From Spirosoma rhododendri (GTDB taxonomy: Bacteria; Bacteroidota; Bacteroidia; Cytophagales; Spirosomataceae), in the NCBI RefSeq assembly GCF_012849055.1, contig NZ_CP051677.1, positions 3,735,001-3,799,000 of the forward strand: 64,000 bases of DNA, in the 5' to 3' direction. This document shows positions 43,378 to 52,215 of the stretch, in pieces. Within the stretch, counting starts at the first letter, position 1; the number at the start of each line of letters is the position of its first letter. The translations under genes and the position numbers were made by a program. Below the pieces are notes generated by a model. The model made no database searches, had not been told where the DNA came from, and saw only the letters and a program-made list of their open reading frames with translations.

Positions 43378-44079
43378 ATGAACACCACGTTTGCCACCGA
43401 CTATGCCGACGATATGCCCCACACGGAGGGTACCGGCGTGCGCGTGGTGAAGCGCATCGTGAAAGGCATCATTGTGCTGTCGTTTGCGGGCGTGGTGCTC
43501 ATATTGGTCAGTAACTGGTGGGTGGTTTACAACACCCGCCAGCAGACCTATTTCGACATCCATAAGCTACCGGCCAACGACGTTGGGCTGGTGCTGGGAA
43601 CGAGCAAATTTGTGCGGTCGGGGAAGGAAAATCTGTTTTTTCGCTACCGGATGGAAGCGACCGCCCGGCTCTGGAAAGAAGGCAAGGTGAAATACCTTGT
43701 GCTGAGCGGCAACAACGATTCGGAGTATTACAACGAACCCGCCGATATGCAGCGGGCCCTGGAAAAGATGGGTGTTCCGGCGTCGGTCATGACGCTCGAC
43801 TATGCCGGGTACCGCACGTTCGACTCAGTCGTGCGCTGCAAAGAGGTGTTCAATCAGGAAAAGATTACGATTATCTCGCAGAATTTCCACAACACCCGCG
43901 CCCTGTTCATCGGTAATCACGAAGGCATGGAAGCCGTTGCGTTTGCCGCGCAGGATGTACCGGATGGGTATTCGCTGCGGACGCTTATCCGCGAATACCT
44001 CGCCCGGCCGTACGCCATTATGGATGTGTACCTGCTACGCCCTACTGTGGAAACCAGCAACTGGCGGGTGGGGAAGTAA
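43378..44079 (+). CDS. SanA/YdcF-like DUF218 membrane-anchored protein
   Basis: A 233-residue protein with one N-terminal helix (IVLSFAGVVLILVSNWWVVY, about 37-56) and a DUF218 domain outside: VGLVLGTSKFVR, RMEATARLWKEGKVKYLVLSGNN, YAGYRTFDSVVRCKEVF and IISQNFHNTRALFI. These match SanA, which affects envelope integrity and vancomycin exclusion in E. coli. The enzymatic role is not known. An alternative start is the Met at 43414. It is probably co-transcribed with parC given the 27-bp gap. Confidence 0.87.
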   Translation: MNTTFATDYADDMPHTEGTGVRVVKRIVKGIIVLSFAGVVLILVSNWWVVYNTRQQTYFDIHKLPANDVGLVLGTSKFVRSGKENLFFRYRMEATARLWKEGKVKYLVLSGNNDSEYYNEPADMQRALEKMGVPASVMTLDYAGYRTFDSVVRCKEVFNQEKITIISQNFHNTRALFIGNHEGMEAVAFAAQDVPDGYSLRTLIREYLARPYAIMDVYLLRPTVETSNWRVGK

Positions 44080-44233
44080 GCGTACGGTTTTCGACATACA
44101 GGTTTAGTTTTCAGCAATGGGCTTCGGTCTGTTGCTGATTTTGTTTGTGGGAAAAGTTGATAGTTGAAAACAGGATCATGTACGTACTAAGCTGCATAGG
44201 ATACCGTTTAATCAACAAATCACCTTACGCTTT

Positions 44234-44863
44234 ATGCAACGTACCCCTTACCTTTTCATCATTGTTGCCCTGTTGGCTGGTGTTACTGCCTGTCAGACCG
44301 AGTCGGATTCAACGGTTCAGACCCCCGCGCCGGTACAATCGTCGACCTACACTGAGCGCACGGATGCTGCCACACCGGATGGTGCCACACCGGACGGTGC
44401 CGTAACCCCTGATCTGTCGGGCGCGAAAGTGGCTGCGGCTACCTCGGCGCAACAGCAGGAAATGCTGACGTACATCAATCAGGCCCGGTCAAAATCCTGC
44501 CAATGTGGTACGACGACCTACCCGGCGGTTCCGGCGCTGACCCTCAACACACAGCTCAACGCTGCTTCCGACGCCCATGCCGTCGACATGGCGACAAACA
44601 ATTATTTCAGCCATACGGGCCTGGATGGCTCGCAGCCCTGGGACCGTATGACGCGGGCGGGTTATAGCTGGCGGGCAGCGGGCGAGAACATCGCGGCTGG
44701 CTACACGACGGTACGCGCTACGGTCGACGGGTGGCTCAAATCGCCGGGACATTGCAAAAACATTATGAGCGCCAATTTTGCGGAAGTCGGCGTGGGGTAC
44801 GGCTACAACACCAACAGCACCTACAAACACTACTGGGTTACCGACTTTGGCAAACGGCGGTAG
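44234..44863 (+). CDS. CAP-domain (SCP/PR-1) lipoprotein
   Basis: The 209-residue protein has a lipobox (LLAGVTAC, Cys20), a low-complexity linker including TPDGATPDGAVTPD (about 47-60), and a CAP domain: MLTYINQARSKSCQCG, ASDAHAVDMATNNYFSHTG, RAAGENIAAGY (the G-E-N-I signature) and WLKSPGHCKNIM. Bacterial CAP proteins are extracytoplasmic; some are proteases or lipid binders, most are uncharacterised. The two cysteines in CQCG and the one in GHC may form a disulfide. The linker DNA contains a small direct repeat (CACACCGGATGGTGC twice with variation). Confidence 0.9.
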   Translation: MQRTPYLFIIVALLAGVTACQTESDSTVQTPAPVQSSTYTERTDAATPDGATPDGAVTPDLSGAKVAAATSAQQQEMLTYINQARSKSCQCGTTTYPAVPALTLNTQLNAASDAHAVDMATNNYFSHTGLDGSQPWDRMTRAGYSWRAAGENIAAGYTTVRATVDGWLKSPGHCKNIMSANFAEVGVGYGYNTNSTYKHYWVTDFGKRR

Positions 44864-44882
44864 TACAGCGTTCTCATACGAT

Positions 44883-44953
44883 AACGTCCCGGACAGGAAG
44901 TCCCCGACAGGAAGTTCAAGACTTCCTGTCGGGGACTTCCTGTCCGGGACGTT
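44883..44953. repeat. Perfect GACAGGAAGT-type hairpin
   Basis: The 33-nt arms 44883-44915 and 44921-44953 are perfect reverse complements with a 5-nt loop (TCAAG). Each arm holds GACAGGAAGT twice, 15 bp apart. It starts 20 nt after the CAP gene stop and ends next to the -7 box of the following gene. Confidence 0.96.
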
Positions 44954-44954
44954 G

Positions 44955-44962
44955 TATGTTTG
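44955..44962 (+). promoter_or_regulatory. TAnnTTTG box downstream of a perfect hairpin
   Basis: TATGTTTG 18 nt before the ATG at 44981. The whole -33 region is occupied by the right arm of the hairpin. Confidence 0.5.
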
Positions 44963-44980
44963 CGGCAAACTTGCCAGCGT

Positions 44981-45766
44981 ATGAAAAAACTCTCCCTGTT
45001 CGTATTGTTTCTTTGGGTTGCGACTTCCTGCGCCAGCGTTCACCAACGGTCGGAAATCCTGGAACTGAACGATATTTTTCAGGTCCGTCCCCGGCAAACC
45101 CTGTTTACATACCAACGGGGGAAGGTCGTGTCAAAGCTAAACACGCAGCTTACAAAAGCCGGTTTGTACGAGCGCAACGATACCCTGTTTGCCGAGTTTA
45201 TCGCCAAATCGCTGCCCCCGACTGATAACGATCCCGGCACGCTCGATCAGTCTGATTCAACAGCCGTACTGTTTGTTCACCACAACCCCGTGCTGAAGCG
45301 TATCAAAGAAGAAAGCCCTTGGTTTAATTATCAGCTCAAGTCGTTCGATATCGACCTGTTCACCGTGCCGTTCAAGTTCCGGTTTCCGCAGGAAGGCCGC
45401 CCCGGGCAGTTGAACACAAATCCTAACGTGGGTATTTATGTAGGCCTGCGCTACGACCGGGGCGGGTATCGAACGCTGTTCTTCCGGCGTGAACGTCGAT
45501 CCGAAATTCGGTCGCTGAGTTTTGGGCTCGGGGGTTTCTCCAGCATCGGTTCGGCACTGGTCAGCTCGTTCACGACCAACGGAGCCATCACCGACGAATA
45601 CGAGGCCCTGGGTTTAAACTATGGCCTTGCCAGCATCGTCGGTTACAAAACGTTCACGGCTGGTCTGGCCCTCGGGTTTGAGAACCTGATCAGCGCGGAC
45701 AACCGATTCTGGATTTACCGAAATAAGCCTTACCTGGGTGTAACGATCGGGCTGAACCTTAACTAG
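44981..45766 (+). CDS. Hypothetical lipoprotein, beta-rich
   Basis: A 261-residue protein with signal and lipobox VATSC (Cys16). The mature part begins with a segment predicted to be helical (SEILELNDIFQVRPRQTLF). It continues with alternating strands ending in GVTIGLNLN, which resembles an outer-membrane barrel end but lacks a terminal aromatic residue. No family was recognised. Its stop overlaps by 4 bp the stop of the convergent sigma factor gene. The start was chosen for the signal peptide; an upstream in-frame Met at 44960 overlaps the -7 box. Confidence 0.75.
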   Translation: MKKLSLFVLFLWVATSCASVHQRSEILELNDIFQVRPRQTLFTYQRGKVVSKLNTQLTKAGLYERNDTLFAEFIAKSLPPTDNDPGTLDQSDSTAVLFVHHNPVLKRIKEESPWFNYQLKSFDIDLFTVPFKFRFPQEGRPGQLNTNPNVGIYVGLRYDRGGYRTLFFRRERRSEIRSLSFGLGGFSSIGSALVSSFTTNGAITDEYEALGLNYGLASIVGYKTFTAGLALGFENLISADNRFWIYRNKPYLGVTIGLNLN

Positions 45767-46311
45767 CTGAGCTGTGCCTGATAGAGCCGGCGAATTTTGT
45801 CGCGCGTGCGTTTCAGCCGCATCTTGACGGCACTGTCGTTGAGCCGGAACTGCCGGGCAATTTCCCGCACATCAAGCCCGTCTTCGTATTTGAGCCGGAT
45901 CATCCGCACTTCGTCGGGCGAAATGGTATTCATGATCGTGGTTAGATAGTACAGCTGCGTGTCGACGCAATCCTGTTCGTTTCTGTCGTCGTAGACAAAC
46001 TCCTGTCGTTCGTCGAGGGCTACGAGTGGGGTGCGGCTGGCATGACGCAGCTGATCCATGCAGTAGTTATACGATACTGAATACAGCCACGTCGAAAACG
46101 CCGACCGACCCTTAAAGCTGTTCAGGTTACCATAGATTCGCAGAAAAATATCCTGCGTAAAATCTTCTGCCCGGGCCACGTCTTTGGTTATCGACAGGCA
46201 ACGCCGGTATACCTTGCTGGCGTACCGATTATAGAGTACTTCAAAGTAGTCGTTTTCGCGGGTGTGCAGATACTGCTGTATCAGCTCTTCGTCGCGTAGT
46301 TGATGGTTCAT
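45763..46311 (-). CDS. RNA polymerase sigma-70 family factor (ECF type)
   Basis: A 182-residue extracytoplasmic-function sigma factor with two conserved regions. Region 2 is YFEVLYNRYASKVYRRCLSITKDVARAEDFTQDIFLRIYGNLNSF, quoted here as its landmarks AEDFTQDIFLRIY and STWLYSVSYNYCMD. Region 4 is SPDEVRMIRLKYEDGLDVREIA...NDSAVKMRLKRTRDKIR, the helix-turn-helix for the -35 box. The start at 46311 gives a normal-length N-terminus; the frame is open to 46410 but the extra residues are Cys/Pro-rich and unlike the family. No anti-sigma gene adjoins. Its regulon is unknown. Confidence 0.9.
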   Translation of the reverse strand: MNHQLRDEELIQQYLHTRENDYFEVLYNRYASKVYRRCLSITKDVARAEDFTQDIFLRIYGNLNSFKGRSAFSTWLYSVSYNYCMDQLRHASRTPLVALDERQEFVYDDRNEQDCVDTQLYYLTTIMNTISPDEVRMIRLKYEDGLDVREIARQFRLNDSAVKMRLKRTRDKIRRLYQAQLS

Positions 46312-46862
46312 ACAATTATTCGGTGAGTTAGGGCAACACGTTTTTGTCCAATTAAAGCCGTTCGCTGGCGCGAGACAGCGACAAACGGGACTGTTTCGTG
46401 TGTAATCCACAAATATGTAGGTTTCGACGTATGGTTGGTGCCAAAGTCGAGACAGTTACTGGAATTCGATCTATCTAACGGTAAAATATGGCCTGTCTGG
46501 AACCGATTTGCACGAACCGGGTCAGTTGCTTCCGGATTGCCACATATTGCGGGGAAATGCGTATTGTACTATATCTGAACAGGCGTAGTTTGACTCAGCG
46601 GCAAACGATCGACGCCCGCCGATCAGTCCGATGAATGGGCGATAGTGTGGCAGACCACCAACAATACCGTACCTTTGTTGGTATATACCTCGCCGAAGGA
46701 ACGCCGGTAGCGGCTGCTGACTGGCGACTGAGAAACCGTTTAGTACACCGGCAGGAGAGAAAACAGACCGCTTGAGTAAAAAATTACGCTGACAACGGCG
46801 ACCCGATTGCGCTGGTTTCGTTTGTTCAGTATGTTACCTCCCTTTCGCAGCTTTTGAATACT
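46312..46862. other. Non-coding gap between divergent genes
   Basis: About 550 bp without a credible gene, separating the sigma factor and DinB starts. It contains the palindrome-overlapped TACCTTTG box at 46657-46682. No RNA gene or transposon remnant was recognised. Confidence 0.5.
46657..46682 (+). promoter_or_regulatory. Inverted repeat over a TAnnTTTG box
   Basis: ACCAACAA (46657-46664) and TTGTTGGT (46675-46682) form a perfect 8-bp inverted repeat whose right arm overlaps TACCTTTG at 46670-46677. A dimeric repressor bound here would cover the promoter. The transcript would have a leader of about 180 nt before the DinB-like gene. Confidence 0.5.
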
Positions 46863-47426
46863 ATGGTGCCTAATGATGAATTGATACGGATTATTGATCT
46901 GCTCAATACAACGTACGAAAGTGAAGAAGCCTGGCATGGCCCGTCGGTAGTGGAAGCACTCCGGGGCGTAACGCCCGATATGGCGGGCCGCCGAATTGCC
47001 CCCAACACGCACAATATCGCCGAACTGGTGTTTCACATGACGAGCTGGCGTATCTTCTGCGTGAAAAAGATGCAGGGTGACGCTAACTTCGATATTCTGA
47101 CGCCCGACAAGAACTTCGGTGCCCTGCCCGACAAAATCGACGATTTCGAGTGGGAAGCCCTCGAAATGGAGCTGAGCCTGAGTCAGGAAGAACTCATCAA
47201 CGAACTCGACAAGCGGGATGACGATGAGTTTCTGGAAGACATTGTGCCGGGGCGCGATTACACCTATTACGACATGCTGCACGGTATCATCAACCACGAC
47301 CTCTACCATACGGGGCAGGTGGTGATCCTGAAAAAGGCACTGGGTGCGGGGTCAAAATACGCCGACGAGGAGGACGACTACAACGACCGGTACGGCAGCA
47401 CGCAGGACCACGACGATTACTATTGA
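46863..47426 (+). CDS. DinB-like superfamily protein
   Basis: A 187-residue four-helix protein of the DinB/YfiT superfamily. It carries AELVFHMTSWRIFCVKKM, with the first metal-ligand His in a helix, and GIINHDLYHTGQVVILKKAL, with the His-x3-His pair near the end of the fourth helix. Such proteins bind a divalent metal and several are thiol transferases (bacillithiol, mycothiol). The acidic C-terminal tail (DEEDDYNDRYGSTQDHDDYY) is unusual. The start at the ATG 46863 is preferred; a TTG lies three codons upstream. Confidence 0.85.
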   Translation: MVPNDELIRIIDLLNTTYESEEAWHGPSVVEALRGVTPDMAGRRIAPNTHNIAELVFHMTSWRIFCVKKMQGDANFDILTPDKNFGALPDKIDDFEWEALEMELSLSQEELINELDKRDDDEFLEDIVPGRDYTYYDMLHGIINHDLYHTGQVVILKKALGAGSKYADEEDDYNDRYGSTQDHDDYY

Positions 47427-47434
47427 TAAATTTT

Positions 47435-47515
47435 GACTGACAGACTGATAGAGTGATTGAATGACTCACACCTGTCCCTAGACAGTCATTCAACCACTCT
47501 ATCAGTCTGTCAGTC
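47435..47515. repeat. GACTGA/GATTGAAT-type hairpin
   Basis: The 32-nt arms 47435-47466 and 47484-47515 match at 31 of 32 positions with a 17-nt loop. Words are GACTGACAGACTGATAGAG then TGATTGAATGA, related to the elements at 24386, 61010 and 62214. It lies between the DinB stop and the EVE start. Confidence 0.93.
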
Positions 47516-47533
47516 TGTAATTCAAAATTTCCC

Positions 47534-47941
47534 TTGAACTTCTGGCTTGTCAAGTCCGAACCCGACAAATACGGGTGGGACCATTTCACGGCTCAGGGCC
47601 GTGCCGTCTGGGACGGTGTGCGCAATTACCAGGCCCGTAACAATCTGAGCGCTATGAAACTCGGCGATCAGGTTTTGTTCTATCATAGCGTAACGAAACC
47701 CGGCGTCGTAGGGCTGGCCACCGTTGTGCGGGAAGCCTACCCCGACCCGACCAGCCCCGACGACCCACGCTGGGTGGTTGTCGAACTGGAGCCGGTGATG
47801 AAGCTGGCCAAGCCGGTGATGCTGTCGCAGATCCGCGCCGATCTGTTGCTGGGCCGAATGGCACTCATCAAGCAGTCGAGGCTATCGGTGATGCCCGTCC
47901 GCCCCGACGAATTCGAACTGATTCTGCAATTGGGCCAGTAG
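47534..47941 (+). CDS. EVE domain protein
   Basis: A 135-residue PUA-like EVE-domain protein that recognises modified bases. It starts FWLVKSEPDKYGWDHF, the nearly invariant N-terminus of the family, then VWDGVRNYQARNNL, GDQVLFYHSV and the closing LSVMPVRPDEFELIL. The start codon is TTG (47534); no ATG or GTG would keep the conserved N-terminus. Proteins of this kind are linked to RNA modification or to sensing of modified DNA; the next gene encodes a tRNA hydroxylase, which fits an RNA context. Confidence 0.9.
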   Translation: MNFWLVKSEPDKYGWDHFTAQGRAVWDGVRNYQARNNLSAMKLGDQVLFYHSVTKPGVVGLATVVREAYPDPTSPDDPRWVVVELEPVMKLAKPVMLSQIRADLLLGRMALIKQSRLSVMPVRPDEFELILQLGQ

Positions 47942-47945
47942 GCAA

Positions 47946-48024
47946 GTTCAACGTTTGTAGTTCAAGGTTTAACGTTTCGCGGTAGTATCGGCAAACCCTA
48001 AACCTTGAACCGCAAACATTAAAC
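47946..48024. repeat. Heptamer-type hairpin (GTTCAAC/GTTTGTA words)
   Basis: The 32-nt arms 47946-47977 and 47993-48024 match at 26 of 32 positions; loop 15 nt. It fills the gap between the EVE stop and the miaE start (12 nt downstream). Confidence 0.88.
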
Positions 48025-48035
48025 ACAAAACAACC

Positions 48036-48632
48036 ATGTCCCTGACGACGCTTGGTCTGGAACTGCCCACCGACCCACGCTGGGTCAATATTGCCGAAAT
48101 GAACATTGGCGATATATTGATCGATCATGCCTACTGCGAACAGAAAGCGGCTTCGTCCTGTATTTCGCTGATCGTGCAATACTCCGACAAAGTCGAACTG
48201 GTGAACGCACTGACGCCCATCGTGGCCGAAGAATGGGGGCATTTTCAGCGGGTGCTGAAGGAGTTGAGTAAGCGCGGTATTCCGCTGGGGCGTCAGCGGA
48301 AAGATGAGTACGTCAATCAGGTGCGGAGTCGGTTGCGCCGGTCTATCGGCGATCAGAAAGAGCAGCTGATGGACAACCTGCTCATGAACGCCCTGATCGA
48401 AGCGCGTAGCTGCGAGCGCTTCAAACTACTGTCTGAGCACGTGGCCGACGAAGGGCTGCGGAAATTTTACCGCGAACTGATGATTTCGGAAGCCGGGCAC
48501 TACCGGAGCTTCATCGAACTGGCTGAGACATACTTACCCGCCGAGCGCGTGCGCGAACGCTGGAAAGAATTCCTGGCTGTGGAAGCCGATATCATGGCCA
48601 ATTTGGACGTCCGCAACGACCGGATGCACTAA
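48036..48632 (+). CDS. miaE: MiaE-like tRNA 2-methylthio-N6-isopentenyladenosine hydroxylase
   Basis: A 198-residue ferritin-like di-iron enzyme that hydroxylates the isopentenyl group of ms2i6A37 in tRNA. Iron ligands can be seen in four helices: HAYCEQKAA (Glu in helix 1), VAEEWGHFQRV (E-x-x-H), EARSCERFKL and SEAGHYRSF (E-x-x-H). It is close to an EVE-domain gene. Bacteroidota MiaE members have been reported in many genomes, but the activity here is inferred. A shared terminator follows. Confidence 0.9.
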   Translation: MSLTTLGLELPTDPRWVNIAEMNIGDILIDHAYCEQKAASSCISLIVQYSDKVELVNALTPIVAEEWGHFQRVLKELSKRGIPLGRQRKDEYVNQVRSRLRRSIGDQKEQLMDNLLMNALIEARSCERFKLLSEHVADEGLRKFYRELMISEAGHYRSFIELAETYLPAERVRERWKEFLAVEADIMANLDVRNDRMH

Positions 48633-48656
48633 GATCGATCTACGCTGGAAAAAGAA

Positions 48657-48682
48657 AAGCCAACCCCGTCAGGAGTTGGCTT
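48657..48682. terminator. Bidirectional terminator
   Basis: AAGCCAAC (48657-48664) pairs with GTTGGCTT (48675-48682). On the minus strand it is followed by TTTCTTTTT, a good T tract for the small membrane protein gene. On the plus strand the tract is weaker. Confidence 0.82.
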
Positions 48683-48711
48683 TGTCGTGAAATCAGTTGG
48701 TTGAGTCAGGA

Positions 48712-48873
48712 TCAGACGCCACGACCCTGTATCAATCGCAGGATAATAGCGATAACTGCGATGACCAGCAGTACGTGGATAATTCCTCCCAGGCCGAAGC
48801 TGTTGAAGCCTAGAAAACCGAGCAGCCAGATGATGATCAGAACGACTGCGATGGTGTAAAGTAAGTTACCCAT
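48712..48873 (-). CDS. lmo0937-type small membrane protein (53 aa)
   Basis: A short gene on the minus strand encoding 53 residues: MGNLLYTIAVVLIIIWLLGF, then LGFNSFGLGGIIHVL and a second helix LLVIAVIAIILRLIQGRGV. Two transmembrane segments joined by a Gly-rich turn match the lmo0937/DUF5670 family of tiny membrane proteins, often induced by stress. Function unknown. The coding frame is supported by start, stop and a well-placed terminator (48682-48657). Confidence 0.85.
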   Translation of the reverse strand: MGNLLYTIAVVLIIIWLLGFLGFNSFGLGGIIHVLLVIAVIAIILRLIQGRGV

Positions 48874-49188
48874 GATTGGTAGTGTTTAGTGATAGAATTA
48901 GGTGTATTTGTAGCTAATAACTGAGCATAGAGCAATATGTTCTGAAAAGTGTACAGGATCGACGTCAGATAGAGCCTGCCTGTTCACCAGTTCTCAGGGG
49001 TTATACACTGTTTTGTTACTGGCATCAGCATTACGCTACTGGTCATCCGAAGCCCGAAACGATCCCCTCAACAAGCGCCAGACCCGTAGGCTGTCGGGCC
49101 GTGATTCGTCGAACAGTATACCCGTGGAGAAACGATGGATGGTTATCTTTACAGAACCCGGAATCAGTTTGGGTAGTACGACAACTTA
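48874..49188. other. Intergenic gap, divergent control region
   Basis: About 315 bp between the small membrane protein and the nuclease gene. No gene, repeat family member or RNA was recognised. TATCTTTA at about 49145-49152 is one base off the -7 consensus for the nuclease gene. Confidence 0.4.
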
Positions 49189-52100
49189 ATGACGTTTCTT
49201 AAACAAACGGCTCAACGCATTTACGATTACCACGGTGCCAGCCTGCGCGACGTGTGGGTGATACTGCCTACCCGCCGGGCCGTATCGGTGTTTCTGGCCG
49301 AACTGGCGCAGTGCTCCGACCGGCCTTTTCTGGCACCCCACGCGCTGGCCGTCGATGATTTTATTGCCCAGGCGGCTGGCTTGCAGCAGATTGATTCGGT
49401 AAGTCTGCTGTTTGAGCTGTACGACGTGTTCCGCGAGATCGACCCTACCGTCGAGTTCGAGCAGTTTGTGGGCTGGGCACCGGTGCTGCTGACCGACTTC
49501 GACCGCATCGATCAGTACCTCATCGACACCAAAGCCCTGTTTTCAAACCTGACGGCCGTTAAGCGGCTCGAAGCGTGGAATCTGGAACTGCCGCCCGGCG
49601 CGGCCCCATCAGCGAAACGACGGGTACGACACGGTATTTTGCCCTGTTTGATAACCTTAACAAAGCGTACGCCAGCCTTCAGAAGCGGCTCGATCGGCAG
49701 GGGCTGGCTTATCGGGGGATGGCCTACCGGCGACTGGCTGAGAATGTCGGTCCACTCATCCGCGACAATACGGCCTATGAACGGCTCTGGTTTGTGGGGT
49801 TCAACGCCCTGAGTGCGGCCGAAGAACGGATTATCGAAGTACTGTCGAAGGCCGAAAAAGCCGCCCTGCTCTGGGATGCCGACAGCTACTACGTCGACGA
49901 TGTTATGCAGGAAGCGGGTACGTTTCTGCGCAAGTACAAACAGAACGGCCTGCTGTTCAGCCGCGACAATCACAACGATCTGAACCAGCCGTCGCTGTTG
50001 CTGACGTCGCAAAAGAACATGCGCGTCGTGGGTGTTCCCAACGCCAGTATGCAAACCAAAGTCGCCGGTAAACTGTATCAGGACTGGCAGCACGAAACGC
50101 CGGACGCCAGTCAGCCCCGGCCGCTGGACGGGAAATCCCGCAAAACGGCGATTATACTGGCCGACGAAACGCTGCTGGTACCGACGCTCTACGCGCTGGA
50201 CGAGAGCGTGACGAATCTGAACGTGACGATGGGGCTGTCGCTGCGGAGTTCGCTGCTGTTTACGCTCATCGATACGCTGTTCGAGATGCAGCGGACGGTA
50301 CACGAGTTTCGCGCCCGCGACGGACGAAACCTGAAGATCCCCAAGTTCCACCATCGGCACGTCGTTAAGGTGCTGAACCACCCGTTCGTAAAGCAGTACG
50401 AGCGCATTAATCAGTGCATCTGGCCGGGGGGAGAACCACTGCCCAATGGCGACGTGATGCCGTCCGAACCGCTGTTTCAGTGGATGGCCAAAAGCATCGT
50501 GAAGGACCAGCGGGTATACCTGACCCGCGACGATATGCTGGCGCTGAGCAACAACGATCCGCTGATCGATCTACTCTTCCGGCGCTGGTCCGATAGTCGG
50601 CCCGATAAAGTGATCGGGGTTTTTTACGACCTGATCGACCTGTTGCGGGAGGTGTACCGCAGCAGTCAGGACGCCATCGAGATCGAGTACCTGTACCTGT
50701 TCCACACCCTGCTTCGGCAACTCGAAACCACCCTCCACCGGCAGGCTAGTCAAAGGCAGGCATCGCCCGTGACGGTGAAAAGTTTCCGCACGTTTCTTTA
50801 CGAACTGATCCGGCAGACGAGCATTCCGTTTACCAGCGAGGGCGACAGCAGCCTACAGGTGATGGGGATGCTCGAAACGAGGGGGCTGGACTTCGACCGG
50901 GTCATCATTCTGTCGGTCAACGAAGGTACGCTGCCCAAAGCCCGGAAGATGAACTCACTCATCCCGTTCGACATTGCCCAGGAGATTGGTCTGCCAACCT
51001 ACCGCGAGCAGGAGTCGGTGATGGCGTATCACTTCTACCGGCTGCTTCAGCGGGCAAGCGAGGTCGTGCTGGTTCACACCACATCGACCGACGCCTACGG
51101 GTCGAGTAAGGGCGAGCCCAGCCGCTACATCCGGCAGATCAAACACGAACTGATCCCGGCCAACAGCCGTATCATGCTCACCGAACCAACCGTACGGTTC
51201 GGGCGCGAAAGCGGGCTGCCGGTCGATGCGGTCAACGTAATGACGGTACCCAAGACGGTCGAGATTACCGACCGGATTCGATCGTTGCTGACCGACTCCA
51301 AGCGGGGACTGTATCCGTCGATGCTCAATCAGTTCGTCAGTTGCTCGATGCGCTTTTACTTTAGCCGGATCGTCAACATCAGTGAGGAAGATGACATCGA
51401 AGAGCGGATGGGCGCGGCCGACTTCGGTAACTGGTTGCACAAGGTGCTCGAACGGCTTGATATCGATTACCGGCTCAAGGGGCAGCCTGTCAGCGAGCCA
51501 ATTATCCGCAGCCTGCTCGAAGAGGAGTTTGCCAACAGCATGAAAGGGCGGGTAGTAGAGTCGGGCATGAACCTGCTGCTCTACGACATGGCCCGGCAAC
51601 TGATGCTCGATTTTCAGCGGCAGCAAAACAGCCTGCCCAACCTGACGGTGATCGGTACGGAGCAGACGCTGAAAACGAAGCTGCGCGTGTCGATGGGGGA
51701 AGGCCGCGACCCGCTGGAGGTGACGATTGCCGGGAAGATCGACCGGATTGAACGCTTCGGCGACATAATCCGTATCGTCGACTACAAAACTGGTAAGGTC
51801 GATCTGAAAAATCGGATTTCGCCCGACCAACTCCGCGAGAAGCTACTCCACGACGGTGGGCAGGAGAAGATGCGGCAGGTGTGGCTATACCGGTATCTGG
51901 CCCTGAAAACCATTCAGGAGAAGAGTGGACTGCCCCGCAGCGACAACGACGGCGACATTTACCCGGCCGTGGGGATGCCCGTCGAAGCGGGATTCTATTC
52001 GTTTCGCGACGTGCCGGGTGGGTTCAAAACGAACCCCGTTCAGTTCGGTACGGAACAGTCGGTAGCCGATTACATTGCGGAGTCGGAGGAGTTGCTGGGC

Positions 52101-52202
52101 GAACTGGTCCGGGCGATGCTAAACCCCGACGAGCCGTTCAAACGTACCGATCAGCTCGACACCTGCGAATACTGCGATTTCAAAGGCATCTGCGGACGAT
52201 GA
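49189..52202 (+). pseudogene. AddB-like PD-(D/E)XK nuclease/helicase subunit split by a one-base frameshift
   Basis: Read through one frame change, this is a protein of about 1,000 residues of the AddB/RexB-like group that repairs DNA ends. Frame 1 runs from 49189 (MTFLKQTAQRIYDYHG) to about LELPPGAA at 49602; the family sequence then continues one frame away (PISETTGTTRYFALFDNLNK). Adding one C to the run of four C at 49603-49606 restores it. Later landmarks are intact: VMGMLETRGLDFDRVIILSVNEG, the nuclease core GKIDRIE...RIVDYKTGKVD and four iron-sulfur cysteines (VSCSMRF, then CEYCDFKGIC). No addA lies in the window. It may be a true lesion or a sequencing error. Confidence 0.85.
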
Positions 52203-52215
52203 TTTTTACGGATAA

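Noticed and set aside
49512..51830. Two long minus-strand frames (289 and 291 codons) opposite the nuclease gene
   Set aside because: Composition is typical of antisense frames, and the plus strand encodes conserved nuclease motifs throughout.
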